A DNA stretch of 50,814 bases. Origin: an uncultured Mycoplasmatota bacterium. Its GTDB lineage: Bacteria; Bacillota_I; Bacilli_A; RF39; UBA660. The translations under genes were made by a program, and so were the position numbers. Location of the stretch: contig URBG01000008.1 in NCBI GenBank assembly GCA_900546055.1, forward strand, positions 1 to 50,814. The letters are read 5' to 3'. Position 1 is the first letter of the stretch. Each line of letters begins with the position of its first letter. Positions 8,808 to 17,427 of this stretch are shown here, piece after piece. The notes beneath the pieces are model-generated. The model searched no databases. It worked only from the letters and a program-made list of their open reading frames with translations, and had not been told where the DNA came from.

Positions 8808-9737
8808 TTATTCATAAATGCCAATTAAAGTTATCTCAGTTGGAAAAATCCCGCCACCATGATTTCTTAAATAAAATTTATATCCTGGGCATATTTCTTC
8901 AATCATTCTTGGAATTTTCCAAAGGTCTTCATTATTATGATATACAGATAGTAACAATTTTGGTTTATCATTTTTAATATGGTTTTTTGCACCAATGATT
9001 GCACTTTGTTCAGCGCCTTCAATGTCCATTTTAATTGTCGTTATTGGTTCGGTGATTTCTTCGTCTAAACTAGTAGTTTCTATTTTAACACTTCCTTCAT
9101 CAGATATAGTATTGGCTGATGAATCGGTAGAATTAGAATTTATATACATAACTCCTTTTTTATCACTAGCCGCCTTCCTAATAAATTCAATATTAGGGTA
9201 TTCTGACAAATTATTTTTAAGAAGCGAGAATGTTTCTTCGGTTATTTCAAAACAGTATATTTTTTTATAGCTATTTTGACCATAGGTTTTAATATAATCT
9301 AAAGTTGTATCGCCGGTATAAGCGCCTAGATCAACAAGAACTTCATTTTCACATTTAACTAGATCTAAATCAAAATAATCGTTAAAGTTTATTTCTCTTG
9401 ATTTTTCTAAGTTGTCAAAGTCATATTGATACCAGTTATTTAAAATTGCGAATAAAAGTTTTTTAGAACGATAGTCTCCTAGCCTTTGATATAACCAAAC
9501 ATAATCTTCTAAATGGTTTTTCAATGACAAAGCTTTTTCATATATTTCGCTAAAGTCATTATTTTTATAATCTAGGGTTCCCCAATAATTAAATCTTCGA
9601 AAATAGTCTTCTAAAGAATTTTTTAATTCATCATTAAGACTTAAGTATTTATGACGAATATTGTAGAAAATTTCATCGGAACTTAATTTTTCTATAGTTT
9701 TTGTTAAGTTATTAAAATTTTTATCTATATTATTCAT
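8808..9737 (-). CDS. FkbM-family SAM-dependent methyltransferase
   Basis: The 309-residue protein has a helical N-terminal region (about 1-125), then a Rossmann methyltransferase domain. SAM motif I is VLVDLGAYTGDTT (about residues 134-146). CFEI carries the ribose-binding acid, and IKMDIEGAE is the FkbM signature near residue 235. FkbM enzymes usually O-methylate sugars of surface glycans or natural products. The N-terminal extension lacks a recognised domain. The gene has a strong AGGAGG ribosome site and lies just downstream of the alaS 3'-end remnant, so it may once have been the direct neighbour of alaS. Confidence 0.85.
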   Translation of the reverse strand: MNNIDKNFNNLTKTIEKLSSDEIFYNIRHKYLSLNDELKNSLEDYFRRFNYWGTLDYKNNDFSEIYEKALSLKNHLEDYVWLYQRLGDYRSKKLLFAILNNWYQYDFDNLEKSREINFNDYFDLDLVKCENEVLVDLGAYTGDTTLDYIKTYGQNSYKKIYCFEITEETFSLLKNNLSEYPNIEFIRKAASDKKGVMYINSNSTDSSANTISDEGSVKIETTSLDEEITEPITTIKMDIEGAEQSAIIGAKNHIKNDKPKLLLSVYHNNEDLWKIPRMIEEICPGYKFYLRNHGGGIFPTEITLIGIYE

Positions 9738-9762
9738 TTTTTACCTCCTTTTTATTATATGC

Positions 9763-9862
9763 AAAAAAAGAATAGCAATATGTGCGCTATTCCAAAATAG
9801 CTTTTATTCTTCAACGCCAGCGCTACTAGCTTCTTCTTTTTTAGTCATTTATTAACTAAAGC
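9763..9862 (-). repeat. Decayed second copy of the alaS 3' end with its terminator
   Basis: Bases 9763-9837 match the last codons of alaS plus its terminator (17404-17474) at high identity. One base is deleted within the former coding part (GTTGAAGA for GTTCGAAGA). Next to it, a TTTAGTCA and an ATTTATTAACTAAAGCT segment match two more internal alaS stretches (near 17630 and 17670), as if the copy had suffered internal deletions. The hairpin GAATAGC/GCTATTC (9770-9776 and 9786-9792) with a T run on the minus strand still looks like a working terminator for the upstream PfkB-SIS gene. The repeat marks the end of the accessory operon. Confidence 0.8.
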
Positions 9863-11751
9863 TCCCCTTTATAAAAATATACATCCATAGCTGCTTCTGA
9901 ATAACTTGGCTTTGACATATCTAATTTAAGAAATTTTGAAATATAATAGATAAAATACTGCGCCATAATAAATAAATCATATTCACAAAGTATACCATTA
10001 TATTTACTTTCAATAATGATATTTGTTCCACTATGTAAATAATTCAATAGTTTATCTTCATATTTTGAAACATCTTTACTTTTTAAATAGATATTTATTT
10101 TAGGACTTACGTGTTCATAATTTATAAATCTTCCATGTGAAAAATTTTTCTTTTCATGAAGTAAGATATTAAATATTCCAGATTCTATAAATTTACTTTC
10201 TAGATCAAATGCAGAACATGATGTATTGTCTCCATAAAATATATTAATGATATTACTTTGCCTAAATACTTTTTTTAACAAATCTTTATTATTATCAAAG
10301 TAATTATCAAAGTATTGTTTCCAATAAGATATAGATTCTTTTACAAAAATATCAACATCTTTATGGTATAATTTTAAAAATAATGTTGCCGGAACAATAG
10401 CGCCTTCAAAAGATAGATAGCCTTTTTCTTTACCTTTGTTAGCGTTAGAATAATAAGAGATTATATTGCTTTTTGGAATTTGAGTTTTTTCTGATACCTT
10501 TTCCAATTTTCCTTTTGTAATAATTGTTTTTTTACTGTTTTCGATATTTTTAGTGCTTTCTAATAAGTCATTAGTTGTTCCAGAATATGAAAACATAAAT
10601 ATTTTTTCTACTTTAGAATTATTATAATAGAAAATATTCCTTGGCTCATCAGCAATGGTTATAGTCCCATACATTGCATTAATGATTTTTGAAGCAAAGC
10701 AAGCGGTGGCATAAGAACCGCCTGTACCAGTGAATACAGCATTATTTAATTTGTTAAAGTCTATTTTTTCGAGTTTACTATATGCTTTGGTATTTAAGGC
10801 ACCTAGTATCCTGCTTTCAAGATGATTAATATTTAAACTACATCTATTGGGCTTTTTTCTAAGTTCAAAATCATTACATGTGCAGCTGTTATTAACTTTT
10901 TTTATTTTATATAATTTATTTAAGTGCCCTCTAGCGCCAATATGTTTGACAACTTTACTTGTGATTTCTACTGCATGTTCATATGCTTTATCTATATTGA
11001 ACTCTGGTTTTAAGTATTCATAAATAATAGTAGCAAAGAATGCATCACCTGCGCCATTAGGGTCTACTTCCTCAACTCGCTTTAAATCTTTGTGAATGAT
11101 TTTGTTTTTATAAATAAAATCTGCACCTTTATTTCCTTTAGTGATAATAATTAAATCTGCTTTTAAAAAATTAATATCATTAAAGCGCTTTTTTAAATAA
11201 GTTTCTACTCTTGCATTTATATTAATTATCGTAAAGTGGTTTTTAAAGATTGACTTTATTTTGTTATCACTATAGTTTTCTAACTCATAATACTGTCCTA
11301 AATCAAGCATAATTTTATTATTCATTTTATTTATAATTGTTTGATTAATTTTATTTAAATTGTCTAATACTACAATATCATCTTTGCTTATTAGTTCTAA
11401 TACGGTTTCCAGATTTATTTGACTATCTTCATACCACTCTTTTTTATTACAGATTGGGCAACGTTTCTTTGAGGTAAAGTCACTTTCTAATCTATTTATA
11501 TGAAAACATCTGGTATTTAAATTTTTAACCTTTTTGATATTGGAGGTGTCTACATTTAAATCTTCCAAACTTTTAATGGCAATTTTTCCGGCGCTATCAT
11601 TTCCACACACACCAATTACTGCTGTGTCTAATCCTAAATTAGCTAAATTGGCCACTATATTATGAGATGACATTCCTCCGTTTATGCCTAGCAACTTTCC
11701 ATTATTATAATAATAGTCTAATACTAAATCTCCTATACTAATTATTTTCAT
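9856..11751 (-). CDS. PfkB-family sugar kinase fused to a SIS domain
   Basis: The protein has 631 residues. Residues 1-285 form a ribokinase/PfkB fold: start MKIISIGDLVLDYY, GGMSSHNIVANLANLG, and the catalytic signature DPNGAGDAF near residue 236. A CPICNKKEW segment near residue 99 and CTC near residue 292 could hold a metal. From about residue 330 a sugar-isomerase (SIS) domain follows, with GTGGSYATACFASK and FSYSGTTNDLLES as the sugar-phosphate loop motifs. It may phosphorylate a sugar and then isomerise or deaminate it, or sense the product. It is the last gene of the accessory operon and 24 bases after the kinase gene. AAAGGAG supports the start. Confidence 0.85.
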   Translation of the reverse strand: MKIISIGDLVLDYYYNNGKLLGINGGMSSHNIVANLANLGLDTAVIGVCGNDSAGKIAIKSLEDLNVDTSNIKKVKNLNTRCFHINRLESDFTSKKRCPICNKKEWYEDSQINLETVLELISKDDIVVLDNLNKINQTIINKMNNKIMLDLGQYYELENYSDNKIKSIFKNHFTIININARVETYLKKRFNDINFLKADLIIITKGNKGADFIYKNKIIHKDLKRVEEVDPNGAGDAFFATIIYEYLKPEFNIDKAYEHAVEITSKVVKHIGARGHLNKLYKIKKVNNSCTCNDFELRKKPNRCSLNINHLESRILGALNTKAYSKLEKIDFNKLNNAVFTGTGGSYATACFASKIINAMYGTITIADEPRNIFYYNNSKVEKIFMFSYSGTTNDLLESTKNIENSKKTIITKGKLEKVSEKTQIPKSNIISYYSNANKGKEKGYLSFEGAIVPATLFLKLYHKDVDIFVKESISYWKQYFDNYFDNNKDLLKKVFRQSNIINIFYGDNTSCSAFDLESKFIESGIFNILLHEKKNFSHGRFINYEHVSPKINIYLKSKDVSKYEDKLLNYLHSGTNIIIESKYNGILCEYDLFIMAQYFIYYISKFLKLDMSKPSYSEAAMDVYFYKGEL

Positions 11752-11775
11752 TTTGTCTAACTCCTTTAAATGTTT

Positions 11776-12893
11776 TTATATTTTCGTTAATTTTTGATTT
11801 CTTCCATAAGTACCTGCTTTTCTTTTTACTTTACTCAAACTTTGTGGTGAAATAATTTCACTTTTTATTTCAAGCTGCTGATATTGGCTTAATGTAGCCT
11901 CATCTGGATTATTATATGTTTCCATTAAGTTATAAAAATTGTTTGTTAAATATATTAACTCTGATTGAAATCTTTTTGACTTTGGTGTTATTTCTTGATT
12001 AAAATATTTTTCTTTAATCCACATATCTGTTTCGTTTATCCAAACTGTCATAAATGCTAATAACACATCTTTTTCCGTTAATCTATTAATACTATTATAC
12101 CCATCTATAAAGGGTTGAATTTTTCTAGTATTTATTCTACCATTTTCAAAACAATATGATAATAAAATTCTTCCAATATCTTGTAAAGGGGAATTTTCTC
12201 TTAATAGTTCAAAATCGATAATATATGGCATATCACCATCAAATAAAACATTGTCATCTGCAAAATCACCATGAATAAGACAAATTGGGATTCTATCAAT
12301 AATATTTGTTTTTTCTATTAATTCTATAATTTTTCCCTGTCTCACTAATAAATCTAAATATAGTGGACAATCTCCATTATTAGTTTGATGCTTTTTTTAT
12401 AAGTTTCTCCAAGTTCTTCAATGGTTGGAAGTTTTAAATATCTACCATTATATATTTCTCTATCAACATTTTCAAATAACAAATGCATATATTCACATTC
12501 ATGACCTAGATTATACAATTGAATGTCAGAAATTGCATTTCTTGGTACATTTTGGCCATTTATATATGACATCAATGTAGCTCTATTTTCACCATAAACT
12601 ATCATTAGTCTTCCATTGCTAGATGGAATTATTTTTGGGCAATTCAAAGATTTAGTATGCATATAATTTTCAATCCAAAGATTACATGTTGATTGATTAT
12701 CTAAATAATCAACCCCAAATTCTCCCTTACTCATTTTTTCTATTTTTTTGGAACTATAAATTTTAAATATATATCTCATATTATTTTCAGATTCAATTAA
12801 AATTTTTTCATTCATCCATCCGCCGGATAAATTTTGAATTCCGTAAGTTCGTATGCCGTAAGCCTCAAAGATGGTTTTTCTCACATGGTCCAT
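11776..12893 (-). pseudogene. APH-fold kinase split by a frameshift
   Basis: Two frames together make one aminoglycoside/choline-kinase-like protein. The first (12354-12893, 179 residues) holds the N-lobe and stops early. The second (GTG at 12345 to 11776, 189 residues) holds the catalytic loop HGDFADDNVLFD and metal-binding IIDFE. The second frame continues upstream of its GTG as NNGDCPLYLDLL, right up to a run of seven T at 12392-12398 (A7 in the mRNA). Adding one base there restores one frame of 372 codons. So it is a recent frameshift, a phase-variable or slippage-expressed gene, or a sequencing error. The rest of the frame is intact, which argues against old decay. Confidence 0.8.
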
Positions 12894-12894
12894 A

Positions 12895-13857
12895 TTAGTA
12901 TTTTCCTCTTAAATAATTTTTAGATATTTCAATTATTTCAGATGTGCTTTTTTTGTTAGAAAACCCAGCGGCGTTTGCGTGACCACCACCTGTTAGTATA
13001 GATGCTAATGCACTGGCATCTACACTGCCTTTACTTCTAATTTCACCCTTTTTCTTGTCGCCATAATCCATTATTAACATTAAAACGTTTATGCTTTTAT
13101 TACTGGAAATAGTTGGCATACACTTTTTTGAAATATCGACGTAACTAATTTTATTAAAAGGTTCCTCCCTCATGTTTAATATGGAATAGTGAAATTCATC
13201 AAATTTGATATTATTAATTATACTCGCGATTACTTCTAACTCAATTTCAGTTTTTTCATAATAAAATTTATTAATTAAAAACTCTCCATCAATTTTCGTA
13301 TTCATTAATTTGCTTGCTACAAAAAATGTCTCTGGTGATGTACTATTCATAAAAGAATTAGTGTCACTTATGATTCCGGTAAATATTAATTCTGATATTT
13401 GTTTGTCTAATTCAATATTAAGCTTATCTATCAGATTGTAAATCATTTCACACGTTGAGCTTTTAGAAGGGTTACTAATAATATAATTAGCATTTGTTAA
13501 ATTACCATTATGATGGTCAATATTAATAGTTAGATTAGCATCTTTATAATATTTTTCTATACTATCTGGTAATCTTGAGATTCTATTTAAATCAAGAATA
13601 ATAAATGTGTAATCTTTTGAATCAAAAGTATTGGTTAATAAATCGTTACATTTAAAATATTTAACTTTTTCTATACTATTTTTTTCGATAAATACTTTTA
13701 CTTTTTTATTTAATTTTTTTAGTATTAAAGCTAAGGCTAACGATGAACACATAGAATCATAATCAGCATTTTTATGACCGGATATATAGATATCATTATG
13801 AATGCTTTGTATGACATTTGACAAAGTATCAAAGTCTATATTTTTCGATTCACTCAT
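12895..13857 (-). CDS. DHH/DHHA1 phosphoesterase (NrnA/RecJ-like)
   Basis: The 320-residue protein has all DHH motifs: GHKNADYDS (HxxxDxD; the usual proline is alanine), ILDLNR, the signature IDHHNGN, and GIISDTNSF. The C-terminal DHHA1 part contains GGGHANAAGF. NrnA-like members cleave oligoribonucleotides, pAp or cyclic-dinucleotide products using Mn(II). In this operon it could hydrolyse a phosphorylated nucleotide or sugar. Its ATG overlaps the stop of the HAD-PRTase gene as ATGA, and the next gene starts one base after its own stop, so the operon is tightly coupled. The length fits NrnA (about 310-340). Confidence 0.9.
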   Translation of the reverse strand: MSESKNIDFDTLSNVIQSIHNDIYISGHKNADYDSMCSSLALALILKKLNKKVKVFIEKNSIEKVKYFKCNDLLTNTFDSKDYTFIILDLNRISRLPDSIEKYYKDANLTINIDHHNGNLTNANYIISNPSKSSTCEMIYNLIDKLNIELDKQISELIFTGIISDTNSFMNSTSPETFFVASKLMNTKIDGEFLINKFYYEKTEIELEVIASIINNIKFDEFHYSILNMREEPFNKISYVDISKKCMPTISSNKSINVLMLIMDYGDKKKGEIRSKGSVDASALASILTGGGHANAAGFSNKKSTSEIIEISKNYLRGKY

Positions 13858-16196
13858 TTTTTAACACGCCCTCTCAGTTTTGAAACCTCCGTTTGTTCAT
13901 TATAATCATGATTTTTATATAAGCATTCAAGTATTTTTCGGCGATTAATATCAAATATGCCTAATGAATCTAGATATGGATCACCATCGTGTTCATCTCT
14001 AAAACTATATGGACTTGGAAAACATAGACCTTGCACATAGTCGAAAAAACAATTATAATCTACAGCTCCATGATTTTCCAAAAACATTTGGTTAACTCGG
14101 TTTGTACTTGGATATCTAACTACTAATGCCCCTTGTACATTAGCACCAAGATCATAAAATGAATTTATAGCTAGTTGCATAGTTTTAGCGGTTAATAAAT
14201 TATCATCAGCTATTATATATTTTTTGCTGGGGTCAAATCCCACTTTAATAACGTTACCATAATCACCTATATCAAAATTTCTTATTTCAACTGAATGCTT
14301 AGATTTATATCCGCTTATTTCTTTTGAAAGTTTTAATAATAGAACATCTTCAGTACTATCGTTGACAGCCTTATAAATAACTGGCAGTTCTATTCCGCCA
14401 TAACTAAGTCCGCATATTCCATATACTTGATTATCATTTTTTTCATTAACTAATGATACGGTTATAAAATTCTCAGCAAAATTATCTATTTCTCTATATG
14501 CTCTGAATATTTTGGAATAATCTTTAGGCTCGGTTTCTCTTTGTGAAAATTCTATTGCTTCTTGTTCTAATAAAATACCAGTTTTACATAAAACTTCCGT
14601 TAAATCATTTACATTGTAATTATAATCTTTATTTAGACAAGCATTAATCATCATCTTATGAATGTCTAACAAGCAGTCATACAATATTTTAATATCATTA
14701 GTTTTAGGTAATTCTTCCAAATTTAATATAACACTACTATCATTTTCGTAATTTATATTTAATTTTGCATTGATTTGCGTTAATAAAACATTTCTCGCAT
14801 TGTCCAAAATTCCTAGTATCATTCTTTTGCTCATAATATCATTCAGATTCTTAGAATTTATAATAGCAGTAACCGCCTCTTTAAAGTAGCAACTATAATT
14901 AATAAGCCAGTCTACAACATTATCTTTGCTAGTGAAATCGCTTTCTTGCTCTGTTTCCTCGTTGTATTCATTTAATCTATTAGCCAAAAAATAATAATAG
15001 GTTTTAGAGCCTCTCAATAAAATATTATTATTGTCTCTTAGGATATAGGAAAATTCGTTATTGTTCTTGGTTTTTAAGAATTTTTTTAGTGGGTTAGTAT
15101 CGTCAATTAATTCCCATTCATATATAGGAATTATTACACTACCTGACTCTTTATCAAATATGTCGTTTACTCCATTATAAATTTGAAACACAAGATTAAA
15201 TATATCGTTATATTTAGTTAATATTTTATTTCTACCAATGTTAATTGCTCTTTCAATTAAAGCATAGCCTTTTTTATACGATTCTTCGCTAGCACTTTCC
15301 ATGCAAATTGTTGGTAATATTTTTGCGCTTTTTAATAGATGGCTAGTTGCTTCTAGTCCTGTTAAAACATTAAAATTTGCATCCATAATCGGAAAGCAAC
15401 AATTTGATTTTCCACCGATTTCTTTAACACTAAATCCTTGCGGGCAATCTAACATTGCATAATCATTTCCATTATTATTTCCACAGTCACCTATTCTTAG
15501 CATTGAATTTGCTGGTACCCCAATTAATTTTTCAGCTGTTTCTATTGCATAATCTTTCGTTGTTGTTCCTATTTGTATTTTCGTTTTTCCTTCATAAATT
15601 CCCTTTGTTATTGTTAGTGAAGGATTACAATCACTAATAATTGAACTTATAATACTATAAATTTCATTATTAACTTTTTCATTATCTGTATTTATATTAA
15701 AGCGCATATTAACAATTTTACCATCTTGGGTATCGTATGAATATGTTATATCACAGTATTGTTTTAGTCTTGTCTTATCAAAATATTTAGTAATCTCCAA
15801 ATTAAAATCAGCTAAAGATTTAAGAGTCTCTTCTGAAGCTAAATATTCTCTTTTATTAAACAACTCTTGACTTTTACTAGTCGTTGTAAACAATCTTGCA
15901 CCATCATTAAGTAATGCATACATTCTCGATAAATCTTTGTCTGAGATACTATATTTATTTTTAAGTATTGGCACTATATCATCAACTAAATCATTTAATC
16001 CTGTCTCTCCCCTACCAGTTATAAATAAAACGGAAACTCTTTTAGACAATAAATCTGCAATTATTTCAATCATTTTTTCATCGATTCTTTTTGAATGATC
16101 TTTAGTTAATGTTCCATCAACGTCTAAACATACTGCACTATATTTTTGTTTCAGCGCTTGCATATAATTTTCTTTCATTTCATCGGTTATAACCAT
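13854..16196 (-). CDS. HAD phosphatase - phosphoribosyltransferase fusion
   Basis: The protein has 780 residues. The N-terminal HAD (Cof-like) domain, about 18-270, has CLDVDGTLT (D25, D27), FITGRG, a lysine in EGKTKIQ and GDCGNNNGNDYAM as the metal motif. Residues about 280-590 are helix-rich with no family I recognise. The C-terminal part (about 600-740) is a type I phosphoribosyltransferase: IIADDNLLTAKT near 661-672 fits the PRPP-binding loop, after GICGLSYGGIELP, a typical loop of the fold. The pair suggests making and dephosphorylating a ribosylated compound. AGGTGAT supports the start. A 4-base overlap couples it to the DHH gene. Confidence 0.85.
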   Translation of the reverse strand: MVITDEMKENYMQALKQKYSAVCLDVDGTLTKDHSKRIDEKMIEIIADLLSKRVSVLFITGRGETGLNDLVDDIVPILKNKYSISDKDLSRMYALLNDGARLFTTTSKSQELFNKREYLASEETLKSLADFNLEITKYFDKTRLKQYCDITYSYDTQDGKIVNMRFNINTDNEKVNNEIYSIISSIISDCNPSLTITKGIYEGKTKIQIGTTTKDYAIETAEKLIGVPANSMLRIGDCGNNNGNDYAMLDCPQGFSVKEIGGKSNCCFPIMDANFNVLTGLEATSHLLKSAKILPTICMESASEESYKKGYALIERAINIGRNKILTKYNDIFNLVFQIYNGVNDIFDKESGSVIIPIYEWELIDDTNPLKKFLKTKNNNEFSYILRDNNNILLRGSKTYYYFLANRLNEYNEETEQESDFTSKDNVVDWLINYSCYFKEAVTAIINSKNLNDIMSKRMILGILDNARNVLLTQINAKLNINYENDSSVILNLEELPKTNDIKILYDCLLDIHKMMINACLNKDYNYNVNDLTEVLCKTGILLEQEAIEFSQRETEPKDYSKIFRAYREIDNFAENFITVSLVNEKNDNQVYGICGLSYGGIELPVIYKAVNDSTEDVLLLKLSKEISGYKSKHSVEIRNFDIGDYGNVIKVGFDPSKKYIIADDNLLTAKTMQLAINSFYDLGANVQGALVVRYPSTNRVNQMFLENHGAVDYNCFFDYVQGLCFPSPYSFRDEHDGDPYLDSLGIFDINRRKILECLYKNHDYNEQTEVSKLRGRVKK

Positions 16197-16211
16197 ACTA
16201 ATAAATCACCT

Positions 16212-16691
16212 CTATTTTAATAGGAAGTGCAAACTTTTAACTTGATAACTAATATTTTCAACAATATTACTATTAAACAAAATACCATGCCCTCCATTTG
16301 CACGCCAATCGTTAATATTTTTTTCACTATCATCAATTAACAATGATTTAGCGTCTGGTAAATATATTTCGGACTTTTTTATATGCGGTGGAACTATGAA
16401 AACTGGAACTGTTATTTCTGCCTCTCTTAATAATTCGATTTTAGCATTTGCCTCAATTAGTCTATGTATTTTTGTTAAAATATAAAGGCCGCTTTGCCTT
16501 CCTTGTAATTCTCTTACTACTTCAAAAGAGCCATTTATTTCTTCGGCTTCACGATAAAGTTTATGCCAATCTAAATTGTCAAAAAAGTCATCCCAAGAAA
16601 GATTACTTTCTCGGTGGCGCTTAACAATAAGTTCTTCAGAATTTAATAAGACTCCATCATAATCAAGGAATATATTATAATCATTGTACAT
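16212..16691 (-). CDS. Small HAD hydrolase, 5'(3')-nucleotidase-like
   Basis: The 159-residue protein shows a minimal HAD fold: NIFLDYDGVLLNS (nucleophile DxD), YILTK (motif II), a lysine in HIKKSEIY and LLIDDSEKNINDW (motif IV). The order and size resemble NT5C-type deoxyribonucleotidases or phosphoserine-like phosphatases without a large cap. GGAGG lies just ahead of the ATG. It is the first gene after the extended -10 promoter at 16713-16721 and sits 15 bases before the HAD-PRTase gene. Two HAD enzymes in one operon suggest two dephosphorylation steps or a division of substrates. Confidence 0.8.
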   Translation of the reverse strand: MYNDYNIFLDYDGVLLNSEELIVKRHRESNLSWDDFFDNLDWHKLYREAEEINGSFEVVRELQGRQSGLYILTKIHRLIEANAKIELLREAEITVPVFIVPPHIKKSEIYLPDAKSLLIDDSEKNINDWRANGGHGILFNSNIVENISYQVKSLHFLLK

Positions 16692-16712
16692 ATATTTCCT
16701 CCTTCTATGTAG

Positions 16713-16721
16713 ATTATATCA
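16713..16721 (-). promoter_or_regulatory. Possible extended -10 promoter of the accessory operon
   Basis: TGATATAAT on the minus strand is an extended -10 box, 22 bases ahead of the HAD start codon. No good -35 box is visible, which fits an extended -10 type or activation by the neighbouring WYL protein. Confidence 0.45.
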
Positions 16722-16749
16722 TATTAATAGGAAATATTTCGTCTTTATT

Positions 16750-17346
16750 TTAACCTTTAATTATTTTTTTAATTCTTGATAGCTCAAAATGTCTTATGTC
16801 GTTTCTTAATTCACAATAAGCCGTTATAAATATTTTTTTATCAAACTTAAAAATTTGTAATGGGTGAATAACCCTTTCCTTTCTTGAGCCACTTATATCT
16901 TCATAAATAATTTTTATTCTTGCCTTTTTATTTATATATCTTTTTAATGTTTTCAATGTAATGCTTTGTTCTTCTTGATCAATTATTTCGCTAAATTTAC
17001 TTTTTTCTTCTTCGATTTTATATGCATGCTCTAACTTTAATAATAATGTTGTAAATTTATCAATATATTCAAAATTGTTAATTTCAAGAGTTTCTTCCAC
17101 CTTTTTCATTAATTCTAAGTCATACTTGTTTATATGATTATAATTATTAGATGCATTCAACATAAAATATCCACCGTTTGGGCCCATAAAGGTATCGATA
17201 TATATACCAGCACTTTCTAATTCTTGTTTATAGTATCTAACCATTCTTTCTGAAATACCAATTTTAGTTGCAAGTTCTTTTGTAGTGTATTTTTTTCCTG
17301 TATTTAAATAATCTAACATAAGCATTATATTAGTAATTTTCCCCAT
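16750..17346 (-). CDS. HTH-WYL domain transcriptional regulator
   Basis: The 198-residue protein has an N-terminal winged HTH of the HTH_11/DeoR-like type (KKYTTKELATKIGISERMVRYY, about 17-38). A linker and a compact WYL-like sensor region follow (about 120-195), with ERVIHPLQIFKFDKKIFITAYCEL. WYL domains bind nucleic acid or nucleotide-like ligands and often control defence or DNA-damage genes. It lies at the head of the accessory operon, 58 bases before the first HAD gene and 74 bases after the alaS stop, so it is the likely regulator. It lacks the usual WCX extension, hence its short length. Confidence 0.85.
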   Translation of the reverse strand: MGKITNIMLMLDYLNTGKKYTTKELATKIGISERMVRYYKQELESAGIYIDTFMGPNGGYFMLNASNNYNHINKYDLELMKKVEETLEINNFEYIDKFTTLLLKLEHAYKIEEEKSKFSEIIDQEEQSITLKTLKRYINKKARIKIIYEDISGSRKERVIHPLQIFKFDKKIFITAYCELRNDIRHFELSRIKKIIKG

Positions 17347-17404
17347 TACACATCACCTTTTCTAATTATAATTATAACACGCTTAGTTATATAAAGAAAA
17401 TAAA

Positions 17405-17427
17405 AGAATAGTATTATTCACTATTCT
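17405..17427 (-). terminator. Terminator of alaS
   Basis: Perfect 8-bp stem AGAATAGT/ACTATTCT (17405-17412 and 17420-17427) containing the alaS stop codon, followed on the minus strand by TTTTATTTTC. The corresponding stem in the remnant at 9770-9792 keeps pairing by a compensatory change (GC for TA). Confidence 0.75.

Noticed and set aside
9805..9850. Tiny frame MTKKEEASSAGVEE on the minus strand at the remnant
   Set aside because: It is the frameshifted end of alaS, not a separate gene; no ribosome site stands at a proper distance.
9763..17420. Insertion sequence or prophage carrying the accessory operon
   Set aside because: No transposase, integrase or phage structural gene lies inside, and the flanking repeats are gene 3' ends, not inverted repeats.
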